From: Bactrocera neohumeralis
Taxonomy: Eukaryota > Arthropoda > Insecta > Diptera > Tephritidae
Direction of reading: 5' to 3'
NCBI RefSeq assembly: GCF_024586455.1
Contig: NC_065922.1
Location: 29,570,089-29,634,088, forward strand
Length of the DNA: 64,000 nt
Part shown: one piece after another, positions 22,976 through 35,009 of the stretch
How the letters are laid out: each line of letters opens with the position of its first letter
Position numbering within the stretch: the stretch's first letter is position 1
Translations under genes and position numbers: made by a program
The notes under the pieces: generated by a model
What the model was told of the DNA's origin: nothing
What the model saw: the letters and a program-made list of their open reading frames with translations, nothing else
Database searches by the model: none

Positions 22976-24360
22976 CTTTGTTGTTCTACTGCGACTATTC
23001 TAGGAAATGAAAATTATTTAAAGTCTAAGCAGCCTTTGATTTTTGCTTGTTTAAAATCTTTGAAATACTGCAAAGTTTCTATACACTTATACACATAGAA
23101 AAACTTTGTAGAAGTTGAACCAAAAACTCTAGTTCGTAACTACGGCGAATAAATTCTCTCAGGAGAAACTTGTGAAAATTGAATGTTTCAGTCTTTTACC
23201 AATTGGCTGTCAATGAGAAGGGCATTATGATATTAACCTCAATATGAAAACAAGTTACCGAATAAATCGATGTGTATTTTATGTAAATTGGTTCATTTTA
23301 ACCAAACGCAATTTAAAACATTTATTTTACTATTTCTGCTTCCGCGACAGAAGGGTCTACGTTGACGAATTTGACAACGTAAAGTAGACATGGGGATAGT
23401 GAATGCGACTACAACTACCTTAAGGCAACTACCATATTGTTCTCTTAAATATACGCACAATAAGAAACAATTATCTATGACCGTAATCTATCCGGTACTT
23501 CATTTTAAATTTGCTTATGAAAAGAAGGACTTCGTTCTTTAGGTATTTACACATTGAGACATCTTCAAGTTAACATTCACAAAAACTATTTGAAGAAGAG
23601 ATGATTAAAATTTTGTAAATGCTATCTATTTAACTAAATGACATCACTAGAAATATTGCGACTATTTTTCTTATTCTGCGTGACCACAGACAAGAATAAT
23701 AATTTTTTGCGTCACTTTAATATACATTTTCTTACTGAAAACTTCGAACAAATAAATTCTCTTAACCGCTAACCCCGAACTCACTAATACATGGGAGTTT
23801 TTTCAATATTTTCGTCCCTAAATGATGTGCTCTCAGAAAACCATTAGTCAACTTAAGCGCTTAACTCATGCAAGCAGATTGCATTGAAAGCGAATTCAAA
23901 ATGCACTTAAGTAAATTTTCATGCTCATGAGATGCGACTAGCAAAGCCTGAAGAGCTGTTGCAAGTACACGTCTGGCCGCTCATAAAGACCACCCACCGG
24001 CTGGCAGACAAATAAGCACATTAACATACAAGAATTTGTGGTGGCGATAAAGGGTGTTGCTAGAAGGTTAAAATAAAGAGTTTATCAATGAAAAACAAGA
24101 AAAAATGCTGATTTCGGCTACTGAACCGAAGCTGAATTTCTTATAGAAACTATATGTTTCACTAAATCGGAAATCGTAATCGGCCAATGGTTTGCTTTTG
24201 TGGGTAAACGACTTTATGATAGCCACATTGTTTGATATAAATAACTTTTAAGTTGAATTGAGTTACTTAAGAAGAGAAAAACAGATATTTTATGAATTCA
24301 GTTTTAATGGCAGCCATAAGGGAAAGTGATCTGATATCAATATTTCATTTAAAGATATTC
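22976..24360. other. No gene recognised
   Basis: AT-rich DNA without coding, RNA or repeat signatures that I can name. Confidence 0.4.
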
Positions 24361-24364
24361 GCTG

Positions 24365-24645
24365 ACTTGGGTAATAATTAAATAAAAAAGCCACAGTTTG
24401 ATTTTTATCGGTCAGTTTGTATGGCAGCTATATCCTATAGTGGTCGAATATCAACGGTTCCGACAAGTAAGCAGTTTCCTTAGAAGAAAAGGCTGAATGA
24501 AAAACTTCTAATCGATATTTGGCAAACTGCGGGACTAGTTCGGATATACATTGACAGACGGACATGACTAACGCGACACATATCCCTTAGATATACTATA
24601 TATGCTTTCTATCCAGGGTATCTAAAGTCTTCTTTTGGATGTTAG
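24365..24645 (-). repeat. DINE-like repeat fragment (type 2)
   Basis: Contains ATCGGTCAGTTTGTATGGCA, GCTATATCCTATAGTGGTCG, CAACGGTTCCGACAAGTAAG, TGCGGGACTAGTTCGGATAT and ACAGACGGACATGAC, and ends near TATCCAGGGTATC. This is the reverse orientation of the arrangement at 17.6 and 35.0 kb. Confidence 0.55.
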
Positions 24646-24709
24646 AAACTTTTTGACAAACTTAATATAAGCATAATAAGGAGTACACTGGCTTATATTA
24701 CGATTTAAC

Positions 24710-25560
24710 GGCTTCGCTGCATCAGTTGTTTAAGGAGGAGCCATAGAACAATGAAGAGTTTCTATTGCCAATCTATAACTTGACATTTACTTAATCTCAA
24801 TTCTCAAATGAACTGAAAGCCCGTTTCTTTGAAGCCTCCTTAATGATTGAGAAATCAAAAGATTCTCTTCGAAAAAGGTTAGGGAGCGAGTTTGCTGTAA
24901 GGAAACTTAGTCAATTTTAGGTTAAGGCTGCCACACCACTGCAGTATATTTATGGTAGAAGTGTCTGTTATTAAGGTGGCAGTAGACATACAGCTGAAAA
25001 GTTAAGCCTCTTTCTCGGAGGTGAGCATTCATGCCGAAAGCATAGCAACAAAATTAGCGCTGAGCTCGCTAACTTTGCGCTCAAAGTTAATTCAAAAAAA
25101 GTCTATCTTTACTAAAACTAACATCAAGCTACTTCATCATTAGAAACGTGCTGGCCATAGTGGAATCGCTGGAAACTGCAAAGCTCATGAGTTAGCGAGA
25201 CCAGGCACACGTACCCCGCTCACACCGGTAGGAGAACAATCGTTGCCGTTGTTACATCACGTTGTTCTATTTGTTACGCAGTAAGGCAAACAATCTTGTT
25301 GGAAGCAATTCGTTAAAGTTGTATGGAAGGGAATAAGGTGAAAACATCCAGAAATTGTATCCTTCATTGTCCAAACTTTGCAAGACTGAGGTTGAATCAT
25401 GTCGGCAGGCTCACCCTCGTAGAACCAGAAAACGTAGCTGACATTAGCCCTAGCAAAAAACTTAGATATGCTTAAGGCTGTTACGATCGACCTCTTAACT
25501 TTACCTAACGAAACCTCAGAAAATGAAAGCTTCATTACAATCTTCCAAAACGAACTCTGA
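24710..25560 (+). mobile_element. Non-LTR retrotransposon fragment: RNase H and C-terminal knuckle region
   Basis: Frames joined across stops give 'VEVSVIKVAVDIQLKS' and 'ASFSEVSIHAESIATKLALS' (24950-25070), parallel to the RNase H fragment at 3580-4080. 'AGHSGIAGNCKAHELARPGT' follows at 25150-25210, the 'PGHSGI.GN..ADELAR' signature at the end of the RNase H domain, with its Asp replaced by His here. 'TPLTPVGEQSLPLL' follows (25216-25257), then a decayed C-terminal region with 'FARLRLNHVGRLTLVEPENV' and 'ADISPSKKLRYA' (25375-25475). The pieces belong to a Jockey/I/R1-group element; which one I cannot say. RT is missing. Confidence 0.75.
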
Positions 25561-25875
25561 CAAATATGCTAAACAGTAGCTGAAGCTCCATAGTCGAAAC
25601 AAGGCTCTTCGTCCATTTCGTGGTCTTTTCAAATACCCCCAAAACTACTTTGAAAAAATGTTAACACTATGGTCTACCTTTGAAGGCATTGTTGCATAGA
25701 AGGATCTTCAACTATATTCGAAAACCATAACCAATTAAGAAATGGAATGTGAATATTTTGCATCTCTCAAAAATAGGCGTCTACAGAATCGAAACTATAA
25801 AACTTATAAACTTCATGAACTGGATAAGGAAGCGAATAATTGGGTCTGGTAGTGAACGAGGGCTCCCACGTCAAT
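25561..25875. other. No gene recognised
   Basis: AT-rich spacer between two retroelement fragments, with nothing recognisable. Confidence 0.35.
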
Positions 25876-25879
25876 TTTG

Positions 25880-26500
25880 ATGACATAACTTCGAGGTCGT
25901 AGATAGCTTCGTCTCTCTTGCATCCAGCATCAACACCAACAACAAGCGTCAGTCTCGAAATCCAACGCAGAATAACTCTTGTCAACAGGTGCTATTTTGG
26001 ACGGCGATTGAGAAGTAAAGTCCTCCTCGACTAACAAAGGCCTTACTCTACAAGTCACTCATCATCCCTGTCCTAGTATATGGTGCAGAGATATGGACCA
26101 TGACAACAACTGATGAGTCGACGTTGCGAGTTTTAGAGTGATAGGTTCTGCTAAAGAACGCATTGGCAACGGTGAATACCGTAGTCGATGGAATGATGAG
26201 CTTTATGAGATATACGACGACATTGACATAGTTCAGCGACTTAAGAGACAGCAGCTGCGCAGGCTTGGTCATGTCATCCGAATATATGAAAACACTCAAG
26301 CTCTGAGAGTATTCGACACAATACTCGCCAAGAGAAACAAAGGAAAGACCAGGTGGTGGAGACCTGGCTACACTTGGAATCTCCAATTGGCGCCAAACAG
26401 CGAAAAGGAAGAACGACTCGTGCGCTGTTGTAAACTCGGCTATAACAGAGTAAGCGGTGTCTACGCCAGTAAAGAAAAAGATTTCATGAGATTTGAACAT
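25880..26500 (+). mobile_element. RTE-like non-LTR retrotransposon, RT C-terminal/3' end
   Basis: Reads, with frameshifts, 'FEVVDSFVSLASSINTNN' (25890-25945), 'ALLYKSLIIPVLVYGAEIWT' then 'MTTTDESTLRVLE' (26044-26140), 'NGEYRSRWNDELYEIYDDID' followed by 'IVQRLKRQQLRRLGHVIRI' (26168-26285), 'ALRVFDTILAKRNKG' (26298-26345) and 'WRQTAKRK' (26388-26412). The blocks 'YKSLIIPVL.YGAE.WT', 'NDELYELY.D.DIV' and 'Q.LRWLGHV.RM' are those of RTE-like insect elements. The open frame 26138-26692 carries the middle block and then runs out of homology near 26500. 5' truncated and frameshifted. Related 3' ends lie at 54.9, 55.7, 58.3 and 59.0 kb. Confidence 0.85.
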
Positions 26501-28395
26501 AACCATAAAATTTTCATGTTGGTTAGTAAATTAAATAGACACAGGCCTTCAAATAGACATATCAAAACCAAAATTTGGCATGCTCCAAACGAAAAACCCT
26601 TCACAATTCATGTATATATAATGTACATACATATAAACACATATATATACATATTTATAGACGTATTATATACAACTGAATGCCACACATAAATTTGATA
26701 CTATTATTGTTGTTGTTGTTGACATTGTTGCCTGCGGCATGGGTGGCATGTCAAAGTGCTCGCCATAAATCAACGCCACGCCAAGCGAGCTATGTGAACT
26801 TCACTTAAGCTGGAACATTAAAAGCAGATTTCCTGTTTAGCTAACCGACGACCGACCGCAAAGTTTAAGCGACAAAGCGCACACGCACACATGCACACAC
26901 ACACAAACATATGCTGGTAAATGCGGAGCAGCCAGTGCGGTTGTGCATTGTGTCAAGTAAATGTGCATAATCGTCGAGGCAGCAACAAAAGGCACTTCCT
27001 TTCGAGATACCACAAAAACACAAAACTTCTGCGCCAACTTGCTGACCACAAGCCAAAAGTCTTAGCACACCCAGCACAACAACAACGCTACACATACTAC
27101 ATGCATAAGTGTGAATGTATGCAAACTGGGATATATGTGTGCGAATATGTGAGGTTGTGAGTGTGCGTTTGGAGAGCAAAGCGGCGGCGGGCAAATAAAT
27201 AATTCCAGCACTTTAAGCAACGAGGCCAAACTTCGTCGCCAATGCCGTTGCATGCAACTTTTGTGGTGCCGCTTCCTACACCAGCAACATTTTTGTTTTC
27301 TATTTTCCATTCATGTCTCAGTATGTAGAACTGATTGACTGCCGAGTGTGTGGCATCAGGTCAAACAACATCAACGCGCCGGCGACCTCATTGATTGTGA
27401 CGGTGGCGGTGGCGGTGGTGAAGGCGGTTGTGCCTTGATTCCCGCTGCCAAGCCTTGGAAATTGAAGAAAAATGGTGTGCACCCATTCAAAGTTTTAAAA
27501 GCCGCACATCACAGCCATTCACCCGGGTCACCTTCAACTGTTATTTGCAATTTATACCAACGCTCTTGGCTAACCAAAATGCATTCACGTGTCACTTCGG
27601 TCGCTCATGTGTCGCTCTCAATGTGTGTGGGTGTTTGTGTATGTTTTTGTTTCCGCTCACATAGCGGTAGTTTATTTTGCTCTTCTGTGTGAGTAAGTTG
27701 AGCGCTGCACTCATTCGTCTTCTGCTGTCATTTGTTGCTGGCCTGAGCCTATTCATTCGCATGGCCATTTATTCATTTATTTGTTCAATGCCTCAAGATG
27801 GATTATTTTTTTGTTGTTGTTAACTCTTGCCTTGTTGTTGTTGGCGACAAAAATGCACATTTATTCGGCGAAATAGCGTGGAAACTGTAAAGAACTTAAA
27901 TGGAGCTCGGTTTTTAGTAATCTCACGAGACATCTGATTTTGTTAAGGGTTTTTTATTTTATGTGAAGTGTACTGGCACACGACTACATGAATGTAACTG
28001 TTGATTCAGTTTACTGAAAGCGCCATTTTACGTATATGTCGTAGCGTAAGTAGTATTACTGGTTGACGACTTGTATTTGTAGTATGCTGAGACGACATTT
28101 GTCTGTTGTTCTTTGAGATATTATTTTTACCCAAAAGTGTATTGTAACAATGCTTTTTCCTAAAGCCTTTGTTAGATTGTTAGTTCCTGCGATTTGGGAA
28201 TATCCATTGTAACGAATTAGCTATTATTAGCTCAAGTTTTAACTATTTTAATATCTGGTTATATCTATACTAATACAAGAGAGTGTAATGCAGAGATGGA
28301 AATCATAGCAAGTCCTTCTTCTTCTTAAGCCTTTTCACGTTTTTGCTGCATTCAGAAACCATGAAATGATTGTACTAGAATGTCACTTGCCTTTA
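26501..28395. other. No gene recognised; unique-looking DNA with simple repeats
   Basis: Holds TA/CA runs (26605-26660), TTGTTGTTGTTGTTG (26707-26722), CA runs (26880-26910), CAACAACAACG (27075-27085), a GGTGGC run (27399-27421), TG runs (27615-27650) and TTG triplets (27810-27845). The open frames at 26837-27692 on both strands are mutually overlapping and low in complexity. No host exon can be supported. Confidence 0.4.
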
Positions 28396-28399
28396 AAGA

Positions 28400-28870
28400 T
28401 TGGTTCCTCTCTTTACAGATAGGTTAGGCTCGATGGCTGATTCAGCGACCGCGCTTGGACTATCATATGCAGGCCTTTGTGTAGCTATAAAAATAGAAAT
28501 CCTTTACTCGATCTTATAAGTCAACTAAGCGCTTTGTGACCAATACAAATTTGCCTTGTTAAATTTGGCGTTTAAAGCGTCCCGCAAACGAGAGACGATC
28601 TAGAAGGAAGTGTTGAGACGTTTCCACCTCGTTCTTTTCAATACAGCTTCTGCAGCTGGCATCCGATAAGATGGCAATGGCCTTTTAGAGTCCCCACAGA
28701 GAGAGGCTAGACTTAGACTTAGAATTTAGAAGGATTTAGTGACAGCACATAAGCCGATGGTAGTCCAGCGCTGGCCAAGCTCCAGCGAAGCCTAGCTACC
28801 CAGTAGTTGAACACACGAGGAGAGTAAAGTATGCCTTTAATTCCAAGCTCGCCACCCATAGTGGTCTTAC
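28400..28870 (-). mobile_element. Non-LTR retrotransposon C-terminal fragment
   Basis: On the reverse strand the segment shows 'GHCHLIGCQLQKLY', and in the next frame 'ETSQHFLLDRLSFAGRFKR'-like text around 28625-28570, the region of the C-terminal zinc knuckle ('C..C......ET..H.L..CP.....R...LG'). The GGAAGTGTTGAGACGTTTCC box (28606-28625) is nearly repeated at 3783-3803 in the fragment at 3580-4080, so the two probably share a family. Upstream, 28860-28700 reads 'GGELGIKGILYSPRVF' and similar text. Heavily decayed. Confidence 0.5.
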
Positions 28871-29175
28871 CACTTTTTGACACCACTCATATATACTCAT
28901 CATGACTATATCATAAGGTAGGGATATTCCTATACAATATGTTGCAAATTACTGGTTTTAATATATTCTAAATAATCAAATTGCTTAAGCAAACTACTGA
29001 GGCAAGACAAGCAAATTTACAAATGATCGTTTTATAAATATATCACCTGATTAGAACTGACTCGGATCACCGAAGGATCATTAGAAAAAGCATTTATAAG
29101 CTTTTATATATTGGCTCAAAAGGAGCCTATTTTAAAGGCGGAAACAAATATTTGTATTGAAAGGTAGCGCCACAA
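28871..29175. other. No gene recognised
   Basis: AT-rich DNA between two retroelement remnants. Confidence 0.3.
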
Positions 29176-29179
29176 TTTA

Positions 29180-31035
29180 TTAGTCACACAAGAAGAACTA
29201 TTAGCTATTGCGAAAAAATCAAAAACTCCAAAGCCTAGACTCTAAGGCTCAGTGGGTTTGTTAAAATGTACAATTCGTGTATAATAGAAGAAGTGTTCCC
29301 CATTCCGTCGAAGGTATTGGGAAAAATCAAAAAAGTCTCCCGAAGCCATTCATCATATCGACCTCTGTGCATGCTCGACACGTCGGAAAAGATGGAAATA
29401 AACCTAGATGTCAAATGAGCAAATATAATAAAAGCACTATACGAAATATGCGTTCCTCCTTATCTGATAAGTATTATAATGAGTTACTTCTGAAATAGGA
29501 GATTGTTATTCGAGACGGACGAGGGCACTCGGGGCTACAATATCTCCAGTGGAGTACCAAAAAGCTCGGTTTTAGGCCTACTATTATGGAAACTGATGTA
29601 CAACGGGATGCTAAGAGTACATCAACAAAAAAATGTGAAAAGAGTCGCATAAGTGCATGGCCTCATATTGGTAGAAGAGGTTAAACATCTGGAAGATCTT
29701 CGGCTCAAAGGCAATGATAGCATAAATGGACACACGCCATGGTTTGCTACCATGAGTTTAGAGCTGGCTGAGGTTATTTCAGAGCCACAATTGTAGTACC
29801 TTGGTCTAATAGTGGATTCAAGACTGAAATTCAAGGAGCACTTGCAAAATACGACATGTAAAGCAAATCAAATATATAACGCTTTATCTAGAATGATGGC
29901 AAATAAACGCTGTGTGCGTTCTAGCCTACGATTTTTAAAGAGGTATTCTGGTTTAGAAGCCCGAATTTTAGGTATTTTTTTTTTGACGCGATAAAAAAAA
30001 TTCAAAAATTATTTTGACTATCCATTTTTTTACATGCTTTTTATTGATATTGTAAGAATACAAAACATAAATAATATAAGAAAAAAAATTAAATTAAAAA
30101 AAACTGCAAGTTGGCGAAGAAGAGACTGATGAAACAATGGCTTGTCCTAGTGTGCAGAATATAAATCCTTTCCGTGACCTAAAATGAAAATTTATGCGAA
30201 ATCCATAGAGAGTAAAAGTGTAGTTATCTCACTACGAAACGTTTTTGAAAAAATTTTTTTTTACAAAATGGTGGAGGTTTGAAAAAAAAGTTTCGTATTT
30301 TCCCTGTTTTCTTGTGGTTCGGAATTTTTTAAAACAAAAAAAACTCTTTCAAAATCTCTTCGTAGCGCGATACTATAATGTATAACAAAGCGCTGTGAAA
30401 AATTTTATGTGAATCGGTTGAGTAGAACTTGAGATATTACGCACACCGTTTCTAGAAAAGTAGTTATGAGAAAAACGAGTTTAAAGCTTGAGAACTAGTC
30501 GCGCGCAGTCGGAGTCGGAGTCACAAAATGAGCTGTAACTCGGAAAATAATTTGAATTTCGAAAAATCCTTTTAGGGACATTTTCTTGAAGAGTAATACT
30601 ATAAAAATATGCAAAAAAATCGATTTTTGGAATTTCTAAACCAGAATACACCCTCAATAGCTAAGGTAATGAGATCAGCTATACTGTATGCAGCTCCAAT
30701 ATGGAGCCATAAAATCATTAGCTAGACAAATTAACACACTGCATACGCTTTCTGCAATACGCGTGATAAGTGCTTTCCAACACATATCAAAATACGCTGC
30801 AGAGAGATTATCCAGAACGGCACCGATTGACAACCATGGAGACGAATTCTCGCGAGTAAAAAGAGAGGAGAGACTCAAAAGCATCGCAATGGACGCACAG
30901 ACTGGTTCCGTACAGGATAGTTAGACAACATGGGGACCTGGATTTGCACCTGCCTCAAATACTCAGTGGCCATAGGTGCCATAGGTACAGAATGCATCGT
31001 ACACTCTGAGCACGTATTCTTTAATGTCCTCGTTT
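29180..31035 (+). mobile_element. R1-like non-LTR retrotransposon RT remnant, interrupted by a DNA element
   Basis: Reads in order 'SSYRPLCMLDTSEKM' (about 29354-29398), 'NIIKALYEICVPPYLIS' (29430-29475), 'FETDEGTRGYNISSGVPKS' then 'SVLGLLLWKLMYNGMLRV' (29509-29618), 'EVKHLEDLRLKGNDSI' (29670-29730), 'SLELAEVISEPQL' (29755-29795), 'YLGLIVDSRLKFKEHLQ' then 'ANQIYNALSRMMANKRCVRS' (29800-29925). After the inserted element it resumes: 'KVMRSAILYAAPIWS' (30663-30710), 'ALSAIRVISAFQHISKYAA' (30745-30800), 'RTAPIDNHGDEFSRVKREER' (30815-30875) and 'HSEHVFFN' (30996-31020). 'FADD' is lost by deletion. R1-group RTs fill this order; stops and frameshifts inactivate it. Confidence 0.88.
29946..30646. mobile_element. 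TA-flanked 701-bp non-autonomous DNA element nested in the R1-like RT
   Basis: Perfect 13-bp terminal inverted repeats, TTCTGGTTTAGAA (29946-29958) and TTCTAAACCAGAA (30634-30646), are each flanked by TA (29944-29945, 30647-30648), a Tc1/mariner-type target duplication. The interior is A/T-rich with many A- and T-runs and no coding capacity. The host RT reads 'RSSLRFLKR' immediately before it and 'KVMRSAILYAAPIW' shortly after it, so the element was inserted between neighbouring codons of an existing retroelement copy. It is therefore younger than that copy. Family unknown; no autonomous partner is in the window. Confidence 0.8.
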
Positions 31036-31534
31036 TTCAAATATAACTGAAAACTCAAAGGCTTCTCTTGGCGGTAGTTTTTCGGTGGAAATTTTGACAA
31101 CACTCATGTGTCAGTCCTCTGATAAATGGAAAACTGTCAACGAAGCGTGAGCTCTAATTAAAACCAGGCATATACACTGTATTAGGCATCAGGCAATTTA
31201 ATCTTTCCTCTTTCTTAGTAGTTATAAGAATTTAGAACATTGGCTCACTTGCGGCATACTTATTTTCTAGCCTAGTAAAAGCTGTAATTATTAATTTGAA
31301 TGTTTTTTTGGACAGTGAAAACCTATAATGGGTACTGTCAAAAATTAGCTAAGCGAATTTTGTGTGATCACATATCGGTTTTTGATCTATGTATGTAATG
31401 GCTTAGAATCAAAAAGCTACCGGTACTAAAGTCCCCGGCAAACATGTATTCAGTAGTATATGCGGGCAAAACAATGAGCTACTTCCGGCGAACCAGCTGG
31501 CAAGAAGACGAAAGCCATTCCCACTACAATTGAG

Positions 31535-31630
31535 TCTATATAACCAGAAGGAACCCTGATTTTTATCTGACAAATTTCGAAGGCATGTTTTCTATATAAC
31601 CAGAAGGAACCCTGATTGTTATCTGACAAA
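31535..31630. repeat. Tandem duplication, 56-bp period
   Basis: TCTATATAACCAGAAGGAAC followed by CCTGATTTTTATCTGACAAA occurs at 31535-31574, and again, with one base changed, at 31591-31630. The copies are about 40 bp long and differ at one position, which suggests a recent local duplication. Confidence 0.85.
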
Positions 31631-32526
31631 GAAGAAGAGGTGTCTAACCACTATACCAACGGCCACATTTGCCTGAATATTACCGGCATCTAAAAACTTC
31701 GAACTCGTATGAACTTCTATGCATTCAGTGTACTCTCCAGAATTGGCTACTGGCTAAATAGCGGAGCACCCTGTATAAATAAATGGATATATGGCATTAA
31801 ATTTGTTAAATAAATGTCTCTTTCGGCAAAAAAAAAATCAAATAATAAAATAAAAATTTTTTGCATAACACTAAAGTTTCCGAGCAGGTCAATTACACCA
31901 AAAAGTGAAATTAAATGCAACGCGGAGTTCGAAAAAATATGAAATTTCATTTTTAATGCAATTACAGTTAGCAGACCATTTCGAAATTTACAAGCAAAAC
32001 TTTAGGCGCCCGCATTTTGTCTGCCCTCTTATTTATATTGTTTCGTTTTTTGCTTTTTATTTATGTGTAAAAAAGCAAATATTCCGCTTTGAGTGTGTGT
32101 GTTTGCAACTAAGTCAACAACAGCAACAATAGCAACATTAAAATCAACACAGCTGCGCAAAAGGCAAACAACCGACAGTCAAGTGGGCAATTTTTACATT
32201 TTTATCCAGCCGCTGTTGGTGTTGTTGTTGTTGTTGCAGTTGGTGTTATTGTTGTTGTGCGCACTGCCGAAAAAAATGTCACGTAATTGCAATTTGCTTA
32301 ATTCACAACGCACTTGATGCATTTGGGGCGCGCACAATGACTGCAACAACAAGAACAACAACAGCAACACAAACAAAGCGACACTCGCACGCACGCATAC
32401 ACTTAAGCAAACAGTTATGCATAAAAAATGAGTAGGCAAATGTGAAATGGCAAACGACAAACGGCAGTGAGTTTGCAAAGCGCCCGAAAGTAGGCAGCAG
32501 TCGCCAAACAAACAATAATGAATGTG

Positions 32527-32552
32527 TTTATGTGTGTGTGTGTGTGTGTGTT
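32527..32552. repeat. (TG)n microsatellite
   Basis: About eleven TG units interrupted once, read directly. It produces the 'THTHTH' text of the spurious reverse frames there. Confidence 0.85.
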
Positions 32553-33410
32553 TCCGAGTGAAAGGACAAGAGCACGTAGTATTGTGCGGAGGAATGACAA
32601 AATTGTGAAGATGCACGACCAAAAAAAGCGACAACAATAAAAGCAACAAAAAATTGCTCTGCAAAGTCGGCAAAAAATGTGTTGAAAAGTTTATTTCAAA
32701 ATTTATGACACGAATGTAACAACAACAAGAACAACAACAAAATGGGCGCACGCTAAAGCAGTTCCAAATGTTTCATATTTCACATTCTTTCATCCTTCCT
32801 GCTGGCTGTGGGCTGTGGGCTAAGTAGTACATCCTGAGCGTCGAGCGCTAAATTAAAAATGTGCTTTGTAGCTGCGGGACAGCTTTGGCCGAAGCGAGCA
32901 AGAAGAACGCGCGCACACACATAAAAAACGTAGAAATGAAAGAAATCCCGAGAATACACATACATGCATATATGTGTGTGAACAACAACAGCTACAACAA
33001 TGCGCGCATAAAGCAGCACACAAAAGGCAGCAGCGAGTTAAATAAAGTTTGCACGTCATCAAATCAGCAGAAATGTAACTTAAAACACACGCAGCCATGC
33101 GCACGAACGCTCAGCAACATTTATGTGTGAGCTGCGAGCGTCGAAAAAATATGCGCACAAACAATGGCGTATAGTTGGTGCAGCTGCCGCAGATCATTGC
33201 CCGTTGGCTGCGCAGCACATTAACAATACTTACATTACAAATGCATATGTGTGTGTGTGTGTTATAGAAAGCGTGCATGTGTGTGCGTGTGTGAAATGGC
33301 ATTTTTAAATCGTTTGTCTGCAGGCGAACTGCAGCAATGACTTTTTATCTTTTGTGCGAATAAGTTGAGGAGACAAAGCGTTGTGTAGACAAGTGCCTCT
33401 ACCCACACAT

Positions 33411-33635
33411 ACATTGTATATACATATGTATATATAATATATGTGGATATATATGTGAATATACAGTATTCAGTATACTTATTAATAGTGCTGTGTTTAC
33501 AAAATGCATTTACATTGTATATACATATGTATATATAATATATGTGGATATATAAGTGAAGATACGTCGACAAATAATGGAAGTTCTCCAAACAAGAATA
33601 TACAGTATTTTATGGCAGTATACTTATTAATTTCA
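33411..33635. repeat. AT-rich local duplication, about 101-bp offset
   Basis: ACATTGTATATACATATGTA and the following 34 bases (33411-33464) recur at 33512-33565 with two or three changes. The following CAGTATTCAGTATACTTATT-type box also recurs (33468-33486 and 33602-33630), there with extra bases. The unit itself is rich in self-complementary TATACATATGTATA. Confidence 0.85.
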
Positions 33636-33914
33636 GATCGACATTTCAAAAACTGAGGAAACAGTTCACGTATATACGGGCTAAATCGACTCATCTCGTC
33701 ATCTAGATATTTTATTTATATACTTTATAGGGGCTCCGATATTTCCTTCACAGTCTTGCAACTTTGAGACAAACGTAAAAATCCTGTGCCAGATATAAAA
33801 AGTAAGCAAAGAATTAAATTTGGGTACTGACGAACTTCAGATACTTATGCAACTCTAAAGAATTTAAAACTTGTGAAATACATTGAGAAAAAAGTAAAAA
33901 TTTTAAATAAAACT

Positions 33915-34490
33915 TAAAATATTTAATTATTCTTCAATATTTATTTTGTCGCCTCAAAGTAGTCCCAACCAGTTACTATACACTTTTCATAAGCACTTTA
34001 TGGGATGGCCTTCGGCTCCTTTCGCGAATATTGTTTTATTTCTTCGATCGACTAAAAACGGGTTCCATTACAATGATTGTTGATTTCTTAGCATATCATA
34101 AACTTATGCCTGATGGGCAGGTTTAACGCTCTCCATGAATGTGGGATCGGAATTTTTGAAAAAAGTTCAGCTTTATCGGGACGAGTCACCACATGCTTCA
34201 ATATTTTAATATTTCCATCAGTTGAAGCGGTTGAAGGCCGTCCAGAAGAGGCATCTCTTCAACAATCTCTCTACCCTCTTTGAAGCCTTTGTATCACCCG
34301 TAGGCTTGTATTTTTTACTCAAAAACTGAATCACTGTAAGCCTTTTCCAACAAGCACTTAATCCAAGTCTTGAGCTGATCCACATGTGAGATTGCTTACC
34401 ACCATCGCTAAATACATATAATTGAGATGATGATTTAATAGATAAAATCAACGATATATTTATAGTAGATAATGTCCTTTGTACTTGTAT
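33915..34490 (-). mobile_element. Mariner copy A3, internally deleted
   Basis: Same family as A1, A2 and A4. The 33920-34075 part matches A1 closely (AATATTTATTTTGTCGCCTC, then CAACCAGTTACTATACACTT, then ATTTCTTCGATCGACT), which is the C-terminal coding end on the reverse strand. The 34095-34210 part matches the central A1 block (CTCTCCATGAATGTGGGATC). The 34245-34330 part is the HTH/linker block with CCTCTTTGAAGCCTTTGTAT. Sequence between the C-terminal and central blocks, including the catalytic Asp motifs, has been deleted. The distal end does not show the conserved CTCAGTAGTGCGT. Confidence 0.8.
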
Positions 34491-35005
34491 TAGAATATCT
34501 TCTTTTCAAAGAGGTTGATTCGTGTATCTTGGAGATAAAGAAATTTATGCAAAAGGTAAAAAAAGTTCCAATTAAATGTATAGGAAAAGTACCATGATTT
34601 TGGAATGTCTGAAATAGAATATAAAGAGCTTGTTTACGTTGGCTAATTTTAGTAGGGAAATAATTAAAATACTAGAGGCGTCTGCAAAACAAAAAAAAGG
34701 AGACCCCAACATGTATATATGTATTTTAAGCAAAATTAATTTAATATAGCTTTCATAATGGTCGAAGTTCAGATTTTAATGAAAATTTTAAACGCTCTAT
34801 ATGGCCTCTTCTCTAATAATTTTTGTAGAAGCTTGCCTTATAGGAATAGTGGAATGCTAGTAAGAATAAATGTAATTCTATTTTTCTTAAAGAAAATATG
34901 TAATTCCAATTATGAAGCTAATAAATCAGGTTTAAGCAGGTTTGTGCTAAGTTCAAGGCAATAGATTTAATATTCAACTGCAAGAGTTTATTAACTTTAC
35001 CACGA
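34491..35005. other. No gene recognised
   Basis: AT-rich DNA; no repeat or coding signature. Confidence 0.35.
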
Positions 35006-35009
35006 GGAC

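Larger units (their letters stand above)
31036..33910. other. No gene recognised; CAA/TTG- and CA/TG-rich DNA
   Basis: Contains a 56-bp-period duplication (31535-31630), A-runs (31829-31837), TTG/CAA triplet runs (32105-32125, 32218-32255, 32343-32372, 32717-32740), a (TG)n run (32531-32551), CA/TG tracts (32950-32970, 33246-33295) and an AT-rich duplication (33411-33565). The 185-codon reverse frame at 32194-32751 is made of poly-Asn and CA-repeat text and is rejected. No host exon seen. Confidence 0.4.

Noticed and set aside
32194..32751. 185-codon reverse frame
   Set aside because: It is composed of poly-Asn and His-Thr runs produced by CAA and CA repeats.
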